A DNA stretch of 64,000 nucleotides from Paenibacillus hunanensis. GTDB taxonomy: Bacteria; Bacillota; Bacilli; Paenibacillales; Paenibacillaceae. A model generated the notes under the pieces. The model was not told where the DNA came from, did not search any database, and saw nothing but the letters and a program-made list of their open reading frames with translations. This document shows positions 45,748-54,961 of the stretch, one piece after another. The position numbers were made by a program, and so were the translations under genes. Within the stretch, counting starts at the first letter, position 1; each line of letters opens with the position of its first letter. The stretch spans positions 124,001-188,000 of the forward strand of contig NZ_BMMB01000008.1 in NCBI RefSeq assembly GCF_014645615.1. The letters run 5' to 3'.

Positions 45748-46659
45748 ATGGATGCACTATGGATGATATGGACAGACCCCAATATGCGCTGGATCGTTGC
45801 TGGCTGTATGTTGCTTGGTCTGAGTAGTGGGCTGATCGGTAGCTATATGCTGCTGCAAAAGCGCAGCCTGATCGGCGATGCGCTGGCACATGCTGCATTA
45901 CCGGGGATTTGTATTGCGTTTATGCTCACTGGTGTCAAATCAACGGTTGGTTTTCTGCTCGGTGCGCTAATCGCTGGTGCGATCGCTACCTTTGGCATTC
46001 GCTGGATTGCCGCCCATTCGCGTATTAAGCAGGATGCAGCGATGGGCATCGTACTATCGTTATTTTTTGGGATCGGCGTCATGCTACTAACACGTATTCA
46101 GCATAGTGGAGATGGCGGTCAAAGTGGTCTGGATAAGTTCCTGTTCGGTCAGGCGGCATCAATGATGCGTGAGGATGTGTATATGCTTGCAGGCATTAGC
46201 AGTCTGCTGCTTTTATTATGCCTGTTGCTGTATAAGCCCTTTAAGCTAATTAGCTTTGATGCGGGCTTTGCCCGTGGACTCGGCTGGCCTGTCGCTCGAC
46301 TGGAGCAATTGATGCTGCTATTGACGGTGCTTGTCGTTGTCGCAGGTATTCAGGCGGTGGGCGTGGTGCTCATGTCCGCGCTACTGATCACCCCGGCGGT
46401 GGCGGCGCGTTACTGGACAGATAAGCTATCTGTCATGCTGCTGCTTGCGGGTATATTTGGTGCATGTAGCGGATTCAGTGGCACTTTCTGGAGCAGTATG
46501 GTGACTGGACTACCTACAGGGCCCGTGACGGTGTTATCTGCCACGATCGTGTTCGCTGTCTCCGCATTGCTGGCACCGCAGCGCGGCTGGGTGGGGAAAA
46601 GTCTGCGTCAGCGGCGTGCACGTCAGCAATGGCAGCAGGGAGGTACAGCCCATGAGTAG
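45748..46659 (+). CDS. mntC: Metal ABC transporter permease (ABC-3 family), subunit 1
   Basis: A 303-residue permease of the ABC-3 (ZnuB/MntC) family with about eight helices. Seen: LLQKRSLIGDALAHAALPGICIAF, the ATPase-contact region, and GIQAVGVVLMSALLITPAVAARYWT. AGGAGG precedes the ATG. The gene overlaps the next permease by eight bases. Confidence 0.92.
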   Translation: MDALWMIWTDPNMRWIVAGCMLLGLSSGLIGSYMLLQKRSLIGDALAHAALPGICIAFMLTGVKSTVGFLLGALIAGAIATFGIRWIAAHSRIKQDAAMGIVLSLFFGIGVMLLTRIQHSGDGGQSGLDKFLFGQAASMMREDVYMLAGISSLLLLLCLLLYKPFKLISFDAGFARGLGWPVARLEQLMLLLTVLVVVAGIQAVGVVLMSALLITPAVAARYWTDKLSVMLLLAGIFGACSGFSGTFWSSMVTGLPTGPVTVLSATIVFAVSALLAPQRGWVGKSLRQRRARQQWQQGGTAHE

Positions 46660-47527
46660 TGACTTTTGGATTTTACTCACAGCGATCTTAATGTCAGCTA
46701 GCTGTGGTTTGTTAGGCTGCTTTTTGATTTTGCGTAAAATGGCATTGATCGGTGATGCGATTAGCCATGCCGTTTTGCCGGGTATCGCAATTGCCTTTTT
46801 ATTTAGCGGTGGACGTGATTCAGTCGCGATGATGATCGGTGCGACACTGCTGGGCTTGCTGTCTGTGTTTCTGATTCAGTGGCTACGCAGCTCAGGTGTA
46901 CAATCGGATGCGTCGATCGGGATTATTTTCACAGCCCTGTTTGCGGTTGGCGTGATTATCGTTAGCTTGAATGCACGCAATATCGATCTGGATCTGGACT
47001 GTGTATTATTTGGAGAAATTGCTTATGTGCAGTGGGATACATGGACATGGAACGGGACAGATATGGGGCCGCGCTCGGTGTGGATGCTTGGCTTTGCACT
47101 AATGGCAGTGGTGATATTACTGATGTTATTTTATAAGCAATTTAAGCTCACTGCCTTCGATCCAGCGCTGGCGGCGGCATGCGGCATTCCGGTGATGCTA
47201 TTTCACTATATGCTGATGGGGCTCGTATCGATGACATCGGTTGCTTCGTTTGAAAGTGTCGGTGCAATTCTAGTTGTAGGGATGCTGATTATTCCAGCAG
47301 CGACAGCTTATTTATGGACAGATCGACTGGGCATGATGCTTCTATATAGTGTTGTCGCAGGGATCGCAAGCTCGGTGCTTGGGTATGGAGCTGCTTATGT
47401 ATGGAATGCCTCGATTGGTGGTAGCATCGTTACGACAGCAGGTGTACTGTTTGTACTGACATTTCTTTTGTCTCCACGGCATGGCCTATTGCTTCGTAAA
47501 TGGCGTCAGCGTCGTCTGGCAGCTTAA
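46652..47527 (+). CDS. mntD: Metal ABC transporter permease (ABC-3 family), subunit 2
   Basis: A 291-residue homologue of the preceding permease: LRKMALIGDAISHAVLPGIAIAF and FESVGAILVVGMLIIPAATAYLW. GGGAGG lies inside the previous gene and the ATG at 46652 overlaps its stop, so the two are coupled and should form a heterodimer. The insert DLDCVLFGEIAYVQWDTW is typical of the MntD branch. It ends the operon. Confidence 0.92.
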   Translation: MSSDFWILLTAILMSASCGLLGCFLILRKMALIGDAISHAVLPGIAIAFLFSGGRDSVAMMIGATLLGLLSVFLIQWLRSSGVQSDASIGIIFTALFAVGVIIVSLNARNIDLDLDCVLFGEIAYVQWDTWTWNGTDMGPRSVWMLGFALMAVVILLMLFYKQFKLTAFDPALAAACGIPVMLFHYMLMGLVSMTSVASFESVGAILVVGMLIIPAATAYLWTDRLGMMLLYSVVAGIASSVLGYGAAYVWNASIGGSIVTTAGVLFVLTFLLSPRHGLLLRKWRQRRLAA

Positions 47528-47788
47528 TTTCAGTAAGGGTGTGGTTGGTGTCATGCGGATTGAATGAAAGCCTCAAAACTTCATCTACAGTTTACAAAAA
47601 CTTTTGAGAGGCTAAAGAATAGTATGCTACACTTATGCTCATATGGATGAATATGCTTAGCGACTCTTTGCTTGTATATGTACAAGCTGGAACGGGTTAC
47701 AGAAGGCAGAAGTCAGGCAAGCTATGCATAAGCCACAGGTAGAGACAAAGCATCGGGCGAGATCGACCCGAATGGATGGAGGAGAAGC

Positions 47789-48547
47789 ATGACGATGACA
47801 ACTCGTAAATACAAATTACTTGCACTGGATATGGATGGAACACTACTCAATGATGATCATGAAATCTCGCTAGAGACGAGCAAATGGATTCATAAAGCGA
47901 TGGACGAAGGTATTCATGTCTGCCTGTCGACTGGACGCGCTGCCAGCAGTGCACTGCCTTACGGACAGGAGCTTGGACTGGAAACACCGATGGTTACGGT
48001 AAATGGTAGCGAAGTGTGGAAATCTCCCCGTGAGCTGTATCGCCGTACATTGCTGGATCCTGCTGCTGTGCGTCGTATGCACGAACTGGCTGTCGAAAAG
48101 GAAGTCTGGTTCTGGGCATACTCTGTGGAGCGTCTGTACAATCGGGATCAATGGTTGCAGGAGGAGCAGGCATTTGAAGATATCGAATGGCTGAAATTTG
48201 GCTATAATACAAAGGATCATGAGCTTCGTCATGATATTCTGATGGAGTTGCAGCAGATGGGCGGTCTGGAGGTATCCAACTCCTCACCTGACAATCTGGA
48301 GATCAATCCACTCGGTATTAACAAAGCGACAGGCATCGCTGAAGTGTGCAAGCTGCTCGATATCGATATGTCTGAGGTCGTTGCGGTTGGCGATAGCCTG
48401 AACGATCTGGCAGTCATTCAAGCGGTAGGTCTGGGCGTAGCGATGGGCAATGCACAGGATACGGTCAAGCAGGAGGCTGATCTCGTAGTCGCCAGCAACA
48501 ATGAGGATGGAATCGTCGAAGTGATTCGTGATCATATCCTCGTGTAA
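47789..48547 (+). CDS. Cof-type HAD-superfamily hydrolase
   Basis: A 252-residue sugar-phosphate phosphatase-like protein. The four HAD motifs are present: LALDMDGTLLND (nucleophile Asp), LSTGRA (Thr/Ser), the Lys in the LGINKATGI region and VVAVGDSLNDLAVIQ (motif IV), with a C2-type cap between them. It should dephosphorylate a small phosphometabolite such as a sugar or flavin phosphate. GGAGGAG precedes ATG at 47789; a second ATG at 47795 is equally possible. It is a single gene. Confidence 0.92.
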   Translation: MTMTTRKYKLLALDMDGTLLNDDHEISLETSKWIHKAMDEGIHVCLSTGRAASSALPYGQELGLETPMVTVNGSEVWKSPRELYRRTLLDPAAVRRMHELAVEKEVWFWAYSVERLYNRDQWLQEEQAFEDIEWLKFGYNTKDHELRHDILMELQQMGGLEVSNSSPDNLEINPLGINKATGIAEVCKLLDIDMSEVVAVGDSLNDLAVIQAVGLGVAMGNAQDTVKQEADLVVASNNEDGIVEVIRDHILV

Positions 48548-48864
48548 TCGAAGGCGATAGGAAGTGAGAAATAGATGAGCATGATCCATATACCCTGGAT
48601 CTCATCGATTGCCGATCGTGTTCATTATAGATCGTATTGATTACTCATCATACTCACTATAAATCGCATTGACGATCGTCGTCGCAGACAGGTTAAACGA
48701 AACGAGCCGACTTCATCGTTAAAGTATCTATGTTTGTACAAACCATGTTTTTGAAACGAATGTGTCACCTGAGCAGTATATAGGTATACAAAGATTACAT
48801 CTTGCTTCTAAGATGAACATTCGTCAGGTGCAGTTTGTTGTACCTATACAAGGAGAGACAATTC

Positions 48865-49365
48865 ATGGTGCTTGAAATTGTAGGTTGGACGCTGGTCATT
48901 GCCCTGTTTATTATCGGTATGATCGGTACCGTGTATCCGGTGCTACCCTCGGTGGTCGCGATCTATTTTGCCTTTTTCGTATATGGTTGGTTTTTCACAT
49001 TTGATCGATACGATGTGTGGTTCTGGATCATTCAGACGCTGATTGTAGTTGTACTGGTAGTAGCTGATTATCTGGTCGGTGCCTATGGAACGAAAAAATT
49101 CGGCGGCTCGCGATTAGCGATTATTTTGTCCGTTGTTGGTCTGATTGTAGGGCCGTGGGTAATCCCCGCATTTGGTCTAATTCTCGGCCCATTGATCGGT
49201 GCGGTAGCTGCTGAGCTGATTCAAGGGCGGGATGTGAACAGTGCGCTACGTGTAGGCTGGGGAACGGTGCTAGGCTTGTTCGCCAGTGCAGTTGTTAAAA
49301 TCATTTTACAGCTGGCGATGATCGGGATCTGGATTTTCTGGATTACTTGGATCGGGATTCAGTAA
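48865..49365 (+). CDS. DUF456 membrane protein
   Basis: A 166-residue protein with about four membrane segments and the DUF456 pattern: EIVGWTLVIALFIIGMIGTVYPVLPSV, DYLVGAYGTKKFGGSRLA, and GLILGPLIGAVAAELIQGRD. Small glycine-rich hairpins suggest a compact membrane bundle. AAGGAGAG precedes the ATG at 48865; the frame is open to 48835 without a site. Its function is unknown. It is followed by a strong terminator at 49449. Confidence 0.85.
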   Translation: MVLEIVGWTLVIALFIIGMIGTVYPVLPSVVAIYFAFFVYGWFFTFDRYDVWFWIIQTLIVVVLVVADYLVGAYGTKKFGGSRLAIILSVVGLIVGPWVIPAFGLILGPLIGAVAAELIQGRDVNSALRVGWGTVLGLFASAVVKIILQLAMIGIWIFWITWIGIQ

Positions 49366-49448
49366 TAGCTAGGCGAGTCCTTTTCATATGTCGCATTGCG
49401 AAGCGTACCCATCCATGTCTATAATAGAAATGCTGACGTAACAACACG

Positions 49449-49479
49449 ACCGGAAGGCCAATCAGCCTTCCGGTTTTTT
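49449..49479 (+). terminator. Terminator after the DUF456 gene
   Basis: ACCGGAAGGC pairs perfectly with GCCTTCCGGT around CAATCA, then T6. Confidence 0.93.
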
Positions 49480-49594
49480 GGCATGATCCGCTGGTGACAG
49501 TGGGCTGTACATACGGATTCATCTGGCTGTACCATGCGAAGTTATGATCATCTTCGTTTGATGATCCATGAAGTGTGAGAGAAGGGGAATTATT

Positions 49595-51211
49595 TTGTCT
49601 AAAGGCGAATCATTCATTAAAGGTACGATTATTCTGGCAGCCGCTGCGCTGGTAGCGCGTGTGCTTGGCCTTGTCCAGCGGGTGCCGCTGGAGCATATGC
49701 TCGGCTTCTCCGGGGACGCTTCGTTTACACTTGCCAACAACGTTTATCTGATGCTGCTGGCGGTAGCGACTGCGGGAATACCGAGCACATTGAGTAAAAT
49801 GGTGTCCGAACGCTATGCACTGGGACGTCCACATGAAGCGCAGCGCATTTATTATGCGGCGCTGTTATTTGCAGGTGGAGCAGGGATTGTAATGACACTG
49901 CTGATGTATATCGGGGCACCTTATTATGCAGCACTGGCCAAAGAGCCTGCTGCGGCATTGTCACTTCAGGCAATTGCACCATCCCTGCTGCTGTTCCCGG
50001 CGATTGCGATGATGCGCGGATATTTTCAGGGACGTAATATGATGTCCGCTGGTGGTATTTCGCAGATCATCGAGCAATTTGCACGTGTATTTACAGCGAT
50101 TGTGCTCGCTTATGTGCTATTACGTATTGGATATGGCGATACAGAGGTGGCGGCAGGCGCGTCGTTTGGTAGCGTACTTGGTAGTGTAGGGGCATTTCTC
50201 GTAATGGTCTATTACACATTGAAGCTGCGCAAGCAGGATGCGGCGAACCGCATAGGGATAGAGCGTACAGGCTCTGAAACGATTATCCCACTTCGTCAAA
50301 TTTACGGCGATATTTTTAAATTATCGATTCCGATTGTGATCTCGTCTCTGACGATTCCAGCGGTCAACTTTATCGATGGAACGCTCATTAAGCCGTTATT
50401 GATCGGCAATGTAGGGGATGCAGCGGCAACAGCCGCACTCGGTATTCTCGGTACGCGTGCACAAAGTATTGCGGGTATTCCGCCAATTCTGGCGATTGCA
50501 CTCAGTACATCGCTCATTCCGGTCATTTCCGCAGCGTATGCACGGAAGGAAGAGGATAATCTGAAACGCCAGATTTCACTCGCGCTACGCATTTCGGTGC
50601 TGACGGGTATTCCAATCGTGCTGATGCTCACAACAGCGGCGTATTCGATTAATGGTCTGTTGTTTAGTAACACAGAGGGCGCAGGCATTATCGCATTGCT
50701 GACGCTCGGCACGATTTTCCAGATTACGATGATGACGACGAACTCGATGCTGATCGGGATTAATAAAGTCAATCTGTCGATGGTACATGTATTATGTGGG
50801 ATTGCTGTGAAGCTGCTGCTGAGTGTACTGCTGGCGCCACTGCTCGGTATCTACGGTATCATCACTGCAACAGGTCTTTGCTTCCTGCTGATCACGATAC
50901 TTAATCTGCGCTCACTGCGTCAGGTCGTTGCATTCTCTGTGCTAGGCAATCGCTGGATCGGCTTCCTTGTGACGATTGCGGTGCTGACTGTAGCAGGCTT
51001 GTTGTGTAACCAAGCAGGCATTGCGCTGACTGCATGGATGAACCACAGGGTTGCATTTTTCATCGGTTGTTGTATGGTAGGTGTAGCGACACTGGTTATC
51101 TATCCAGTCTTGCTCGTTCTGCTGCGTGTAGTACGCTCGGAGGAGCTATCCTCCTATCCGCGTCCACTGCGTAGAGTACTGGCGCCGTTGATGCGACTCC
51201 AGCGTGGCTGA
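49595..51211 (+). CDS. Polysaccharide/lipid flippase of the MATE-like MVF family (YtgP/SpoVB type)
   Basis: A 538-residue protein with about 14 membrane helices. Seen: the start SKGESFIKGTIILAAAALVARVLGLVQRVPL, a pattern shared by YtgP and SpoVB, and MMRGYFQGRNMMSAGGISQIIEQFARV in the middle. These proteins flip lipid-linked wall precursors; YtgP/MurJ exports lipid II and SpoVB serves spore cortex. Which it is cannot be told here. The TTG at 49595 has GAAGGGGA 7 bases upstream; the frame is open to 49568 without a better site. It is monocistronic. Confidence 0.85.
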   Translation: MSKGESFIKGTIILAAAALVARVLGLVQRVPLEHMLGFSGDASFTLANNVYLMLLAVATAGIPSTLSKMVSERYALGRPHEAQRIYYAALLFAGGAGIVMTLLMYIGAPYYAALAKEPAAALSLQAIAPSLLLFPAIAMMRGYFQGRNMMSAGGISQIIEQFARVFTAIVLAYVLLRIGYGDTEVAAGASFGSVLGSVGAFLVMVYYTLKLRKQDAANRIGIERTGSETIIPLRQIYGDIFKLSIPIVISSLTIPAVNFIDGTLIKPLLIGNVGDAAATAALGILGTRAQSIAGIPPILAIALSTSLIPVISAAYARKEEDNLKRQISLALRISVLTGIPIVLMLTTAAYSINGLLFSNTEGAGIIALLTLGTIFQITMMTTNSMLIGINKVNLSMVHVLCGIAVKLLLSVLLAPLLGIYGIITATGLCFLLITILNLRSLRQVVAFSVLGNRWIGFLVTIAVLTVAGLLCNQAGIALTAWMNHRVAFFIGCCMVGVATLVIYPVLLVLLRVVRSEELSSYPRPLRRVLAPLMRLQRG

Positions 51212-51387
51212 ACATCTGGATTAAAGGGATCAAATGGTTGGGATGTCTGTCGATATGGATATAGCGTAATACAACAAACGGCAGACAGAACGTTCGAAAT
51301 AGGGTATTGATATTTGCAAAACGAATATCTTTGAATGACCCCTATGCCTTAGCGATTCATTCATATTTCTTATGAGGAGGAAAAGAT

Positions 51388-51732
51388 ATGCAAACCATTA
51401 ATACAAGCGAAAGCTTCCATACAACGATTGCTTCACCTGAGCTGACGATTGCAGTATTCAAAGCCGACTGGTGTGTCGATTGTAAATTTATTGATCCATT
51501 CATGCCAGAGGTGGAGCAGCAATATAGCGATCGCCTGCGTCTCGTTGAAGTGGATGTAGACGGTGTGGGCGATGTGAGTCAGGAACAGAATATTCTGGGC
51601 ATTCCAAGCTTTGTCGCTTATGCGAATGGTAAAGAATTGATCCGTTTCGTAAACAAAGCCCGCAAATCGCGCCAGGAGATTGAACAGTTCCTGGATCGTG
51701 CGGTTGAGGTGTACGGGGCGTTGAAGGCGTAA
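51388..51732 (+). CDS. Thioredoxin-like protein (YtpP type)
   Basis: A 114-residue thioredoxin fold. The redox site is ADWCVDCKFIDPFMPEVE (CxxC with Val-Asp between the cysteines). The cis-Pro loop is GIPSFVAYANG. The sequence around WCVDC and FIDPF matches Bacillus YtpP. It reduces disulfides in the cytoplasm or acts with bacillithiol systems. AGGAGG precedes the ATG. It is a single gene with a good terminator at 51776. Confidence 0.9.
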   Translation: MQTINTSESFHTTIASPELTIAVFKADWCVDCKFIDPFMPEVEQQYSDRLRLVEVDVDGVGDVSQEQNILGIPSFVAYANGKELIRFVNKARKSRQEIEQFLDRAVEVYGALKA

Positions 51733-51775
51733 GCGGCAGAATAAACTGTGCAATAACAATACGATGTAAAACAAT

Positions 51776-51821
51776 AAAAAAAGAATGGTCTCTGAGCAAA
51801 TCGGAGATCATTCTTTTTTTT
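51776..51821 (+). terminator. Terminator after the thioredoxin-like gene
   Basis: AAAAAAAGAATG then TCTC pair with GAGA then CATTCTTTTTTTT, with one mismatch. The following gap to 52125 shows no gene; a TATAAT at 52064-52069 is a possible ctaA -10. Confidence 0.88.
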
Positions 51822-52124
51822 CAGTTATAAGGTAATAGGAAGCCGAACGTCCAGCTCCACTGCGACTAAGCTTCTAACACCAAATATGTATGCTGCAAGA
51901 GTATCTACTTACTATATTTATCCCTGTTTATCTCGTCTTACTAACTACAATGTATATAGGCTGTAATTAGGAACGTTATACAATCGCTACAGCGTCTCAA
52001 AATGGTTATAAATAGATCAACGATTTGTCACAAACCCGATGGTAGTAATGACGCTAGATTCGCTATAATGAATAGTGACTTCACATGAACGTCACTACTA
52101 ATTTAATAGCGGGTGATTTTAATT

Positions 52125-53126
52125 ATGGCACGTAAGCCACTGATAACGATTCAGCATTTGAAATGGTTAAGCTATATAACCTGTTTGGCTATGTTCCTCG
52201 CAACAATGGGTGGTCTGGTCGTGACCAAGACCGAATCAGGTATGGGCTGTGGGGCAGAATGGCCTCTGTGTCATGGAGAATTTATACCAGCACATACGAT
52301 TGCTTCCCTGATCGAATACACTCACCGTCTGGTTAGTGGTTTTGCAGGTTTGACAGCACTATTTTCATTCATCGGTTTTATGTTTTTTAACAAAAATAAA
52401 GAATTACGCCTTTATGCGGTACTTACTCTAATCTTTGTTGTATTACAAGCCATTATGGGCGCATTGGCTGTAGTATTTTCTCAGTCCTCAGCAATCATGG
52501 CACTGCACTTCGGCTTCTCTATGATCGCCTTCTCCAGCTCCATGCTGATGGCGTTCACGGCACGCAGATTGCATAAATATCAGCGTACACATACCTACGA
52601 GAACCAGCCACCTGTCAGCAAAGGCTTCCGTAACCTGACATGGTTCGCAACCATCTTTACGTATATCGTCGTATATACAGGTGCATTCGTAACACACACC
52701 GATTCCCGCGGCGGCTGCTCCGGCTTCCCGCTCTGTAACGGTGCCGTTATCCCTGAGCTATCCGGCGGCGTTGGCGTAGCCTTTCTACACCGTGCAGCAG
52801 CACTTGCACTGGTCATCGTGATCGCCATTCTCGGTCACTACGCCTATCGTCACCACCCAAACAACCCAAGTATCCGTAAAATGGGTATCGTTGCCGTCGT
52901 ATTCATCCTACTGCAATTCGTAAGCGGCGCAGTTAACATCTTCACCATGGACGTGCCAGAAGTCTACTTCTTCGCAACGATGGCACATACCCTGCTCATC
53001 CAGTTCCTGTTCGGTATCCTCTGCTACATGAGCCTCCGAACCTGGCAACTAAGCCGCAAATCATACGCCGAATCCAACGTACACCAACAAAAACCCAACA
53101 ACCCCGGCGTCCCTGTAACTCGTTAA
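52125..53126 (+). CDS. ctaA: Heme A synthase
   Basis: A 333-residue membrane protein of the COX15/CtaA family with eight helices. It converts heme O to heme A for cytochrome oxidases. The heme-ligand histidines are visible in SLIEYTHRLVSG, ALHFGFSM, FLHRAAAL and MAHTLLIQ. The Cys pairs CGAEWPLC and CSGFPLC of the extracellular loops are both present, as in Bacillus CtaA. The ATG at 52125 follows GGGTGA by about 8 bases, a weak site. The 3' part is C-rich like that of ctaB. It depends on CtaB, encoded 17 kb upstream on the same strand. Confidence 0.95.
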   Translation: MARKPLITIQHLKWLSYITCLAMFLATMGGLVVTKTESGMGCGAEWPLCHGEFIPAHTIASLIEYTHRLVSGFAGLTALFSFIGFMFFNKNKELRLYAVLTLIFVVLQAIMGALAVVFSQSSAIMALHFGFSMIAFSSSMLMAFTARRLHKYQRTHTYENQPPVSKGFRNLTWFATIFTYIVVYTGAFVTHTDSRGGCSGFPLCNGAVIPELSGGVGVAFLHRAAALALVIVIAILGHYAYRHHPNNPSIRKMGIVAVVFILLQFVSGAVNIFTMDVPEVYFFATMAHTLLIQFLFGILCYMSLRTWQLSRKSYAESNVHQQKPNNPGVPVTR

Positions 53127-53174
53127 TTTAAAAGACAATAAATGTAAACGAGCCAATATAATAAGCCTTCCCCA

Positions 53175-53218
53175 AAGCTGTACTCCGACGTTCTCATGCG
53201 CCGAAGTACAGCTTTTTT
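53175..53218 (+). terminator. Terminator after ctaA
   Basis: AAGCTGTACT pairs perfectly with AGTACAGCTT and ends in T6. The DNA from here to 53384 is very C-rich and G-poor on the plus strand and shows no gene. Confidence 0.9.
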
Positions 53219-53384
53219 ACAACTCAACATCTCCATACTCAATCCATCCCCATAAACAATTTTACAATCTAGCAAATTAACACCCTAACAACCTACCTAC
53301 TTACCCACTCCCCTCTTATAAAGCTGGGTTGTACACCACCCTACCACTATTGCATGAGCTCTACCCGCACACGCACAGAACGAA

Positions 53385-53493
53385 GGGAAGGAAATAAGGG
53401 GAAAGGACGATTTTGGAGGGGCGGGAATCTACAGTAAATTCCTAATCCGTAGATTCCCGCGGCTCCACTGAGTCCGTCCCCTTATTCCTTCCC
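53385..53493. repeat. Palindromic element, copy C
   Basis: The outer arm GGGAAGGAAATAAGGGG pairs with CCCCTTATTCCTTCCC and the inner GCGGGAATCTAC pairs with GTAGATTCCCGC. The flanks AGAACGAAGG and CGAAGTGG match those of copies A and B. It lies about 260 bases after ctaA, mirroring copy B after ctaB. Confidence 0.93.
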
Positions 53494-53659
53494 GAAGTGG
53501 TTGCTGCCAAACAACCACATGCACCCCCCGTCTACTCCCCCCAGCTTAATCCCAAAATGAACATTTGCAGAAATTAATGAAAAATCCCCATTTTGCACTT
53601 TACAAAGATTGTGAAGTTCAATATACTGAGTAAAGATTTTCATTCGATGTTTTCATATT

Positions 53660-53866
53660 TTCTTATCGAGAGTGGTGGAGGGACTGGCCCGATGAAGCCC
53701 GGCAACCGATTTTGAGAATGGCAGCTTGCCTTTTCAAAATGACATGGTGCTAAATCCTACAAAATGACGGCTGTACAGCAATGGAACAGTCTGTGATTTT
53801 GGCAGATGAGAAGGCAATATCTTACGGATAGAGAGCCCTTTTCTGCAGAAAATGGGCTCTTTTTGT
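53660..53866 (+). promoter_or_regulatory. SAM-I riboswitch (S-box) of the methionine transporter operon
   Basis: The P1 start CTTATCGAGAG pairs with the later GATGAGAAG. The conserved GGAGGGACTGGCCCGATGAA and CCCGGCAACC blocks follow, then ATGGTGCTAAATCC. The expression-platform terminator GAGCCCTTTTCTGCAG pairs with AAAATGGGCTC and ends in T5 at 53866. Binding of SAM should promote termination before metN. Confidence 0.96.
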
Positions 53867-53941
53867 GTATAAAAAGAACCGGCTGAAAATAGATTGAACG
53901 AAATCGCATGCAGACCGACAACCGGGAGGAGGACCTCAAGC

Positions 53942-54961
53942 TTGATTCGTCTTGAACATGTAACCAAAGTTTATGGTAAAGGTAAAAATACAACGCCCGC
54001 ACTGAGCGATCTGGATCTATCCATTGAAAAAGGTGAGATTTTCGGAGTAATCGGACATTCAGGAGCAGGTAAAAGTACACTCATTCGCTGTATTAATCTG
54101 CTAGAACGTCCAACATCAGGTCATATCTGGATCGATGGTGTAGATCTGACCAAGCTGGGCAAGGGAGCATTGCAGGCACGCCGCCGCAAGATCGGTATGA
54201 TCTTTCAGCATTTTAATCTGCTATCATCGGCAACGGTCTATGATAACATTGCTTTCCCACTTCGTCTGGCTAAGACACCAGAAAAGAACATCCGTACTCG
54301 GGTTGATGAGTTATTGAAGCTCGTTGGATTGGAAGCACACGCACAGAAATATCCAGCCCAGCTGTCTGGTGGTCAGAAGCAGCGTGTCGGCATCGCTCGC
54401 GCACTATCGAGTGACCCGGATGTACTGCTCTGTGATGAAGCGACCTCTGCGCTTGATCCACAGACTACCGATTCCATCCTGAAGCTGCTGCTTGATATTA
54501 ATCAGCGCTTCAACCTGACGATTGTACTGATCACACACGAGATGAATGTCATTCAAAGCATTTGTGATCGTGTCGCGGTGATTCATCAGGGTGGTATTGT
54601 AGAGCAGGGGCCTGTCGCTGAGGTGTTTTTGAAGCCGCAGCATCCGATCACACGTGATTTTATCACTCGTGAATCCAGCCATAGTGAGCTGCTAGATGCT
54701 GTGCTTGCTGGGCCACACAGTGAATCATCGCTGGCTGTGAAGATTTCCTTCCTCGGTGATAAGACGTATGAATCCATCATGTCGCGTACCGTACGTGAGA
54801 CTGGCGTAGACTTTGCCATCTTACAGGGAACGATATCCACACTCAAAAGTGTGCCATACGGTCAATTGATCGTACGCTTTGACGGAGCGCCAGATGCCAT
54901 CCAGCAGACGCTGGACAAGCTGACGGCAAAAGGTCTGAATGTGGAGGTGATGGAATCATGA
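53942..54961 (+). CDS. metN: Methionine ABC transporter ATPase
   Basis: A 339-residue ATPase. Walker A is GHSGAGKST, the signature is LSGGQKQR and Walker B is VLLCDEATSALD. The C-terminal NIL/ACT-like domain (from about residue 265) senses methionine in this family. The TTG at 53942 is chosen because GGGAGGAGG lies 8 bases upstream and the protein then begins MIRLEHVTKVYGKG as usual; the frame is open to 53894. It is the first gene of the operon, controlled by the S-box. It overlaps metI by four bases. Confidence 0.95.
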   Translation: MIRLEHVTKVYGKGKNTTPALSDLDLSIEKGEIFGVIGHSGAGKSTLIRCINLLERPTSGHIWIDGVDLTKLGKGALQARRRKIGMIFQHFNLLSSATVYDNIAFPLRLAKTPEKNIRTRVDELLKLVGLEAHAQKYPAQLSGGQKQRVGIARALSSDPDVLLCDEATSALDPQTTDSILKLLLDINQRFNLTIVLITHEMNVIQSICDRVAVIHQGGIVEQGPVAEVFLKPQHPITRDFITRESSHSELLDAVLAGPHSESSLAVKISFLGDKTYESIMSRTVRETGVDFAILQGTISTLKSVPYGQLIVRFDGAPDAIQQTLDKLTAKGLNVEVMES

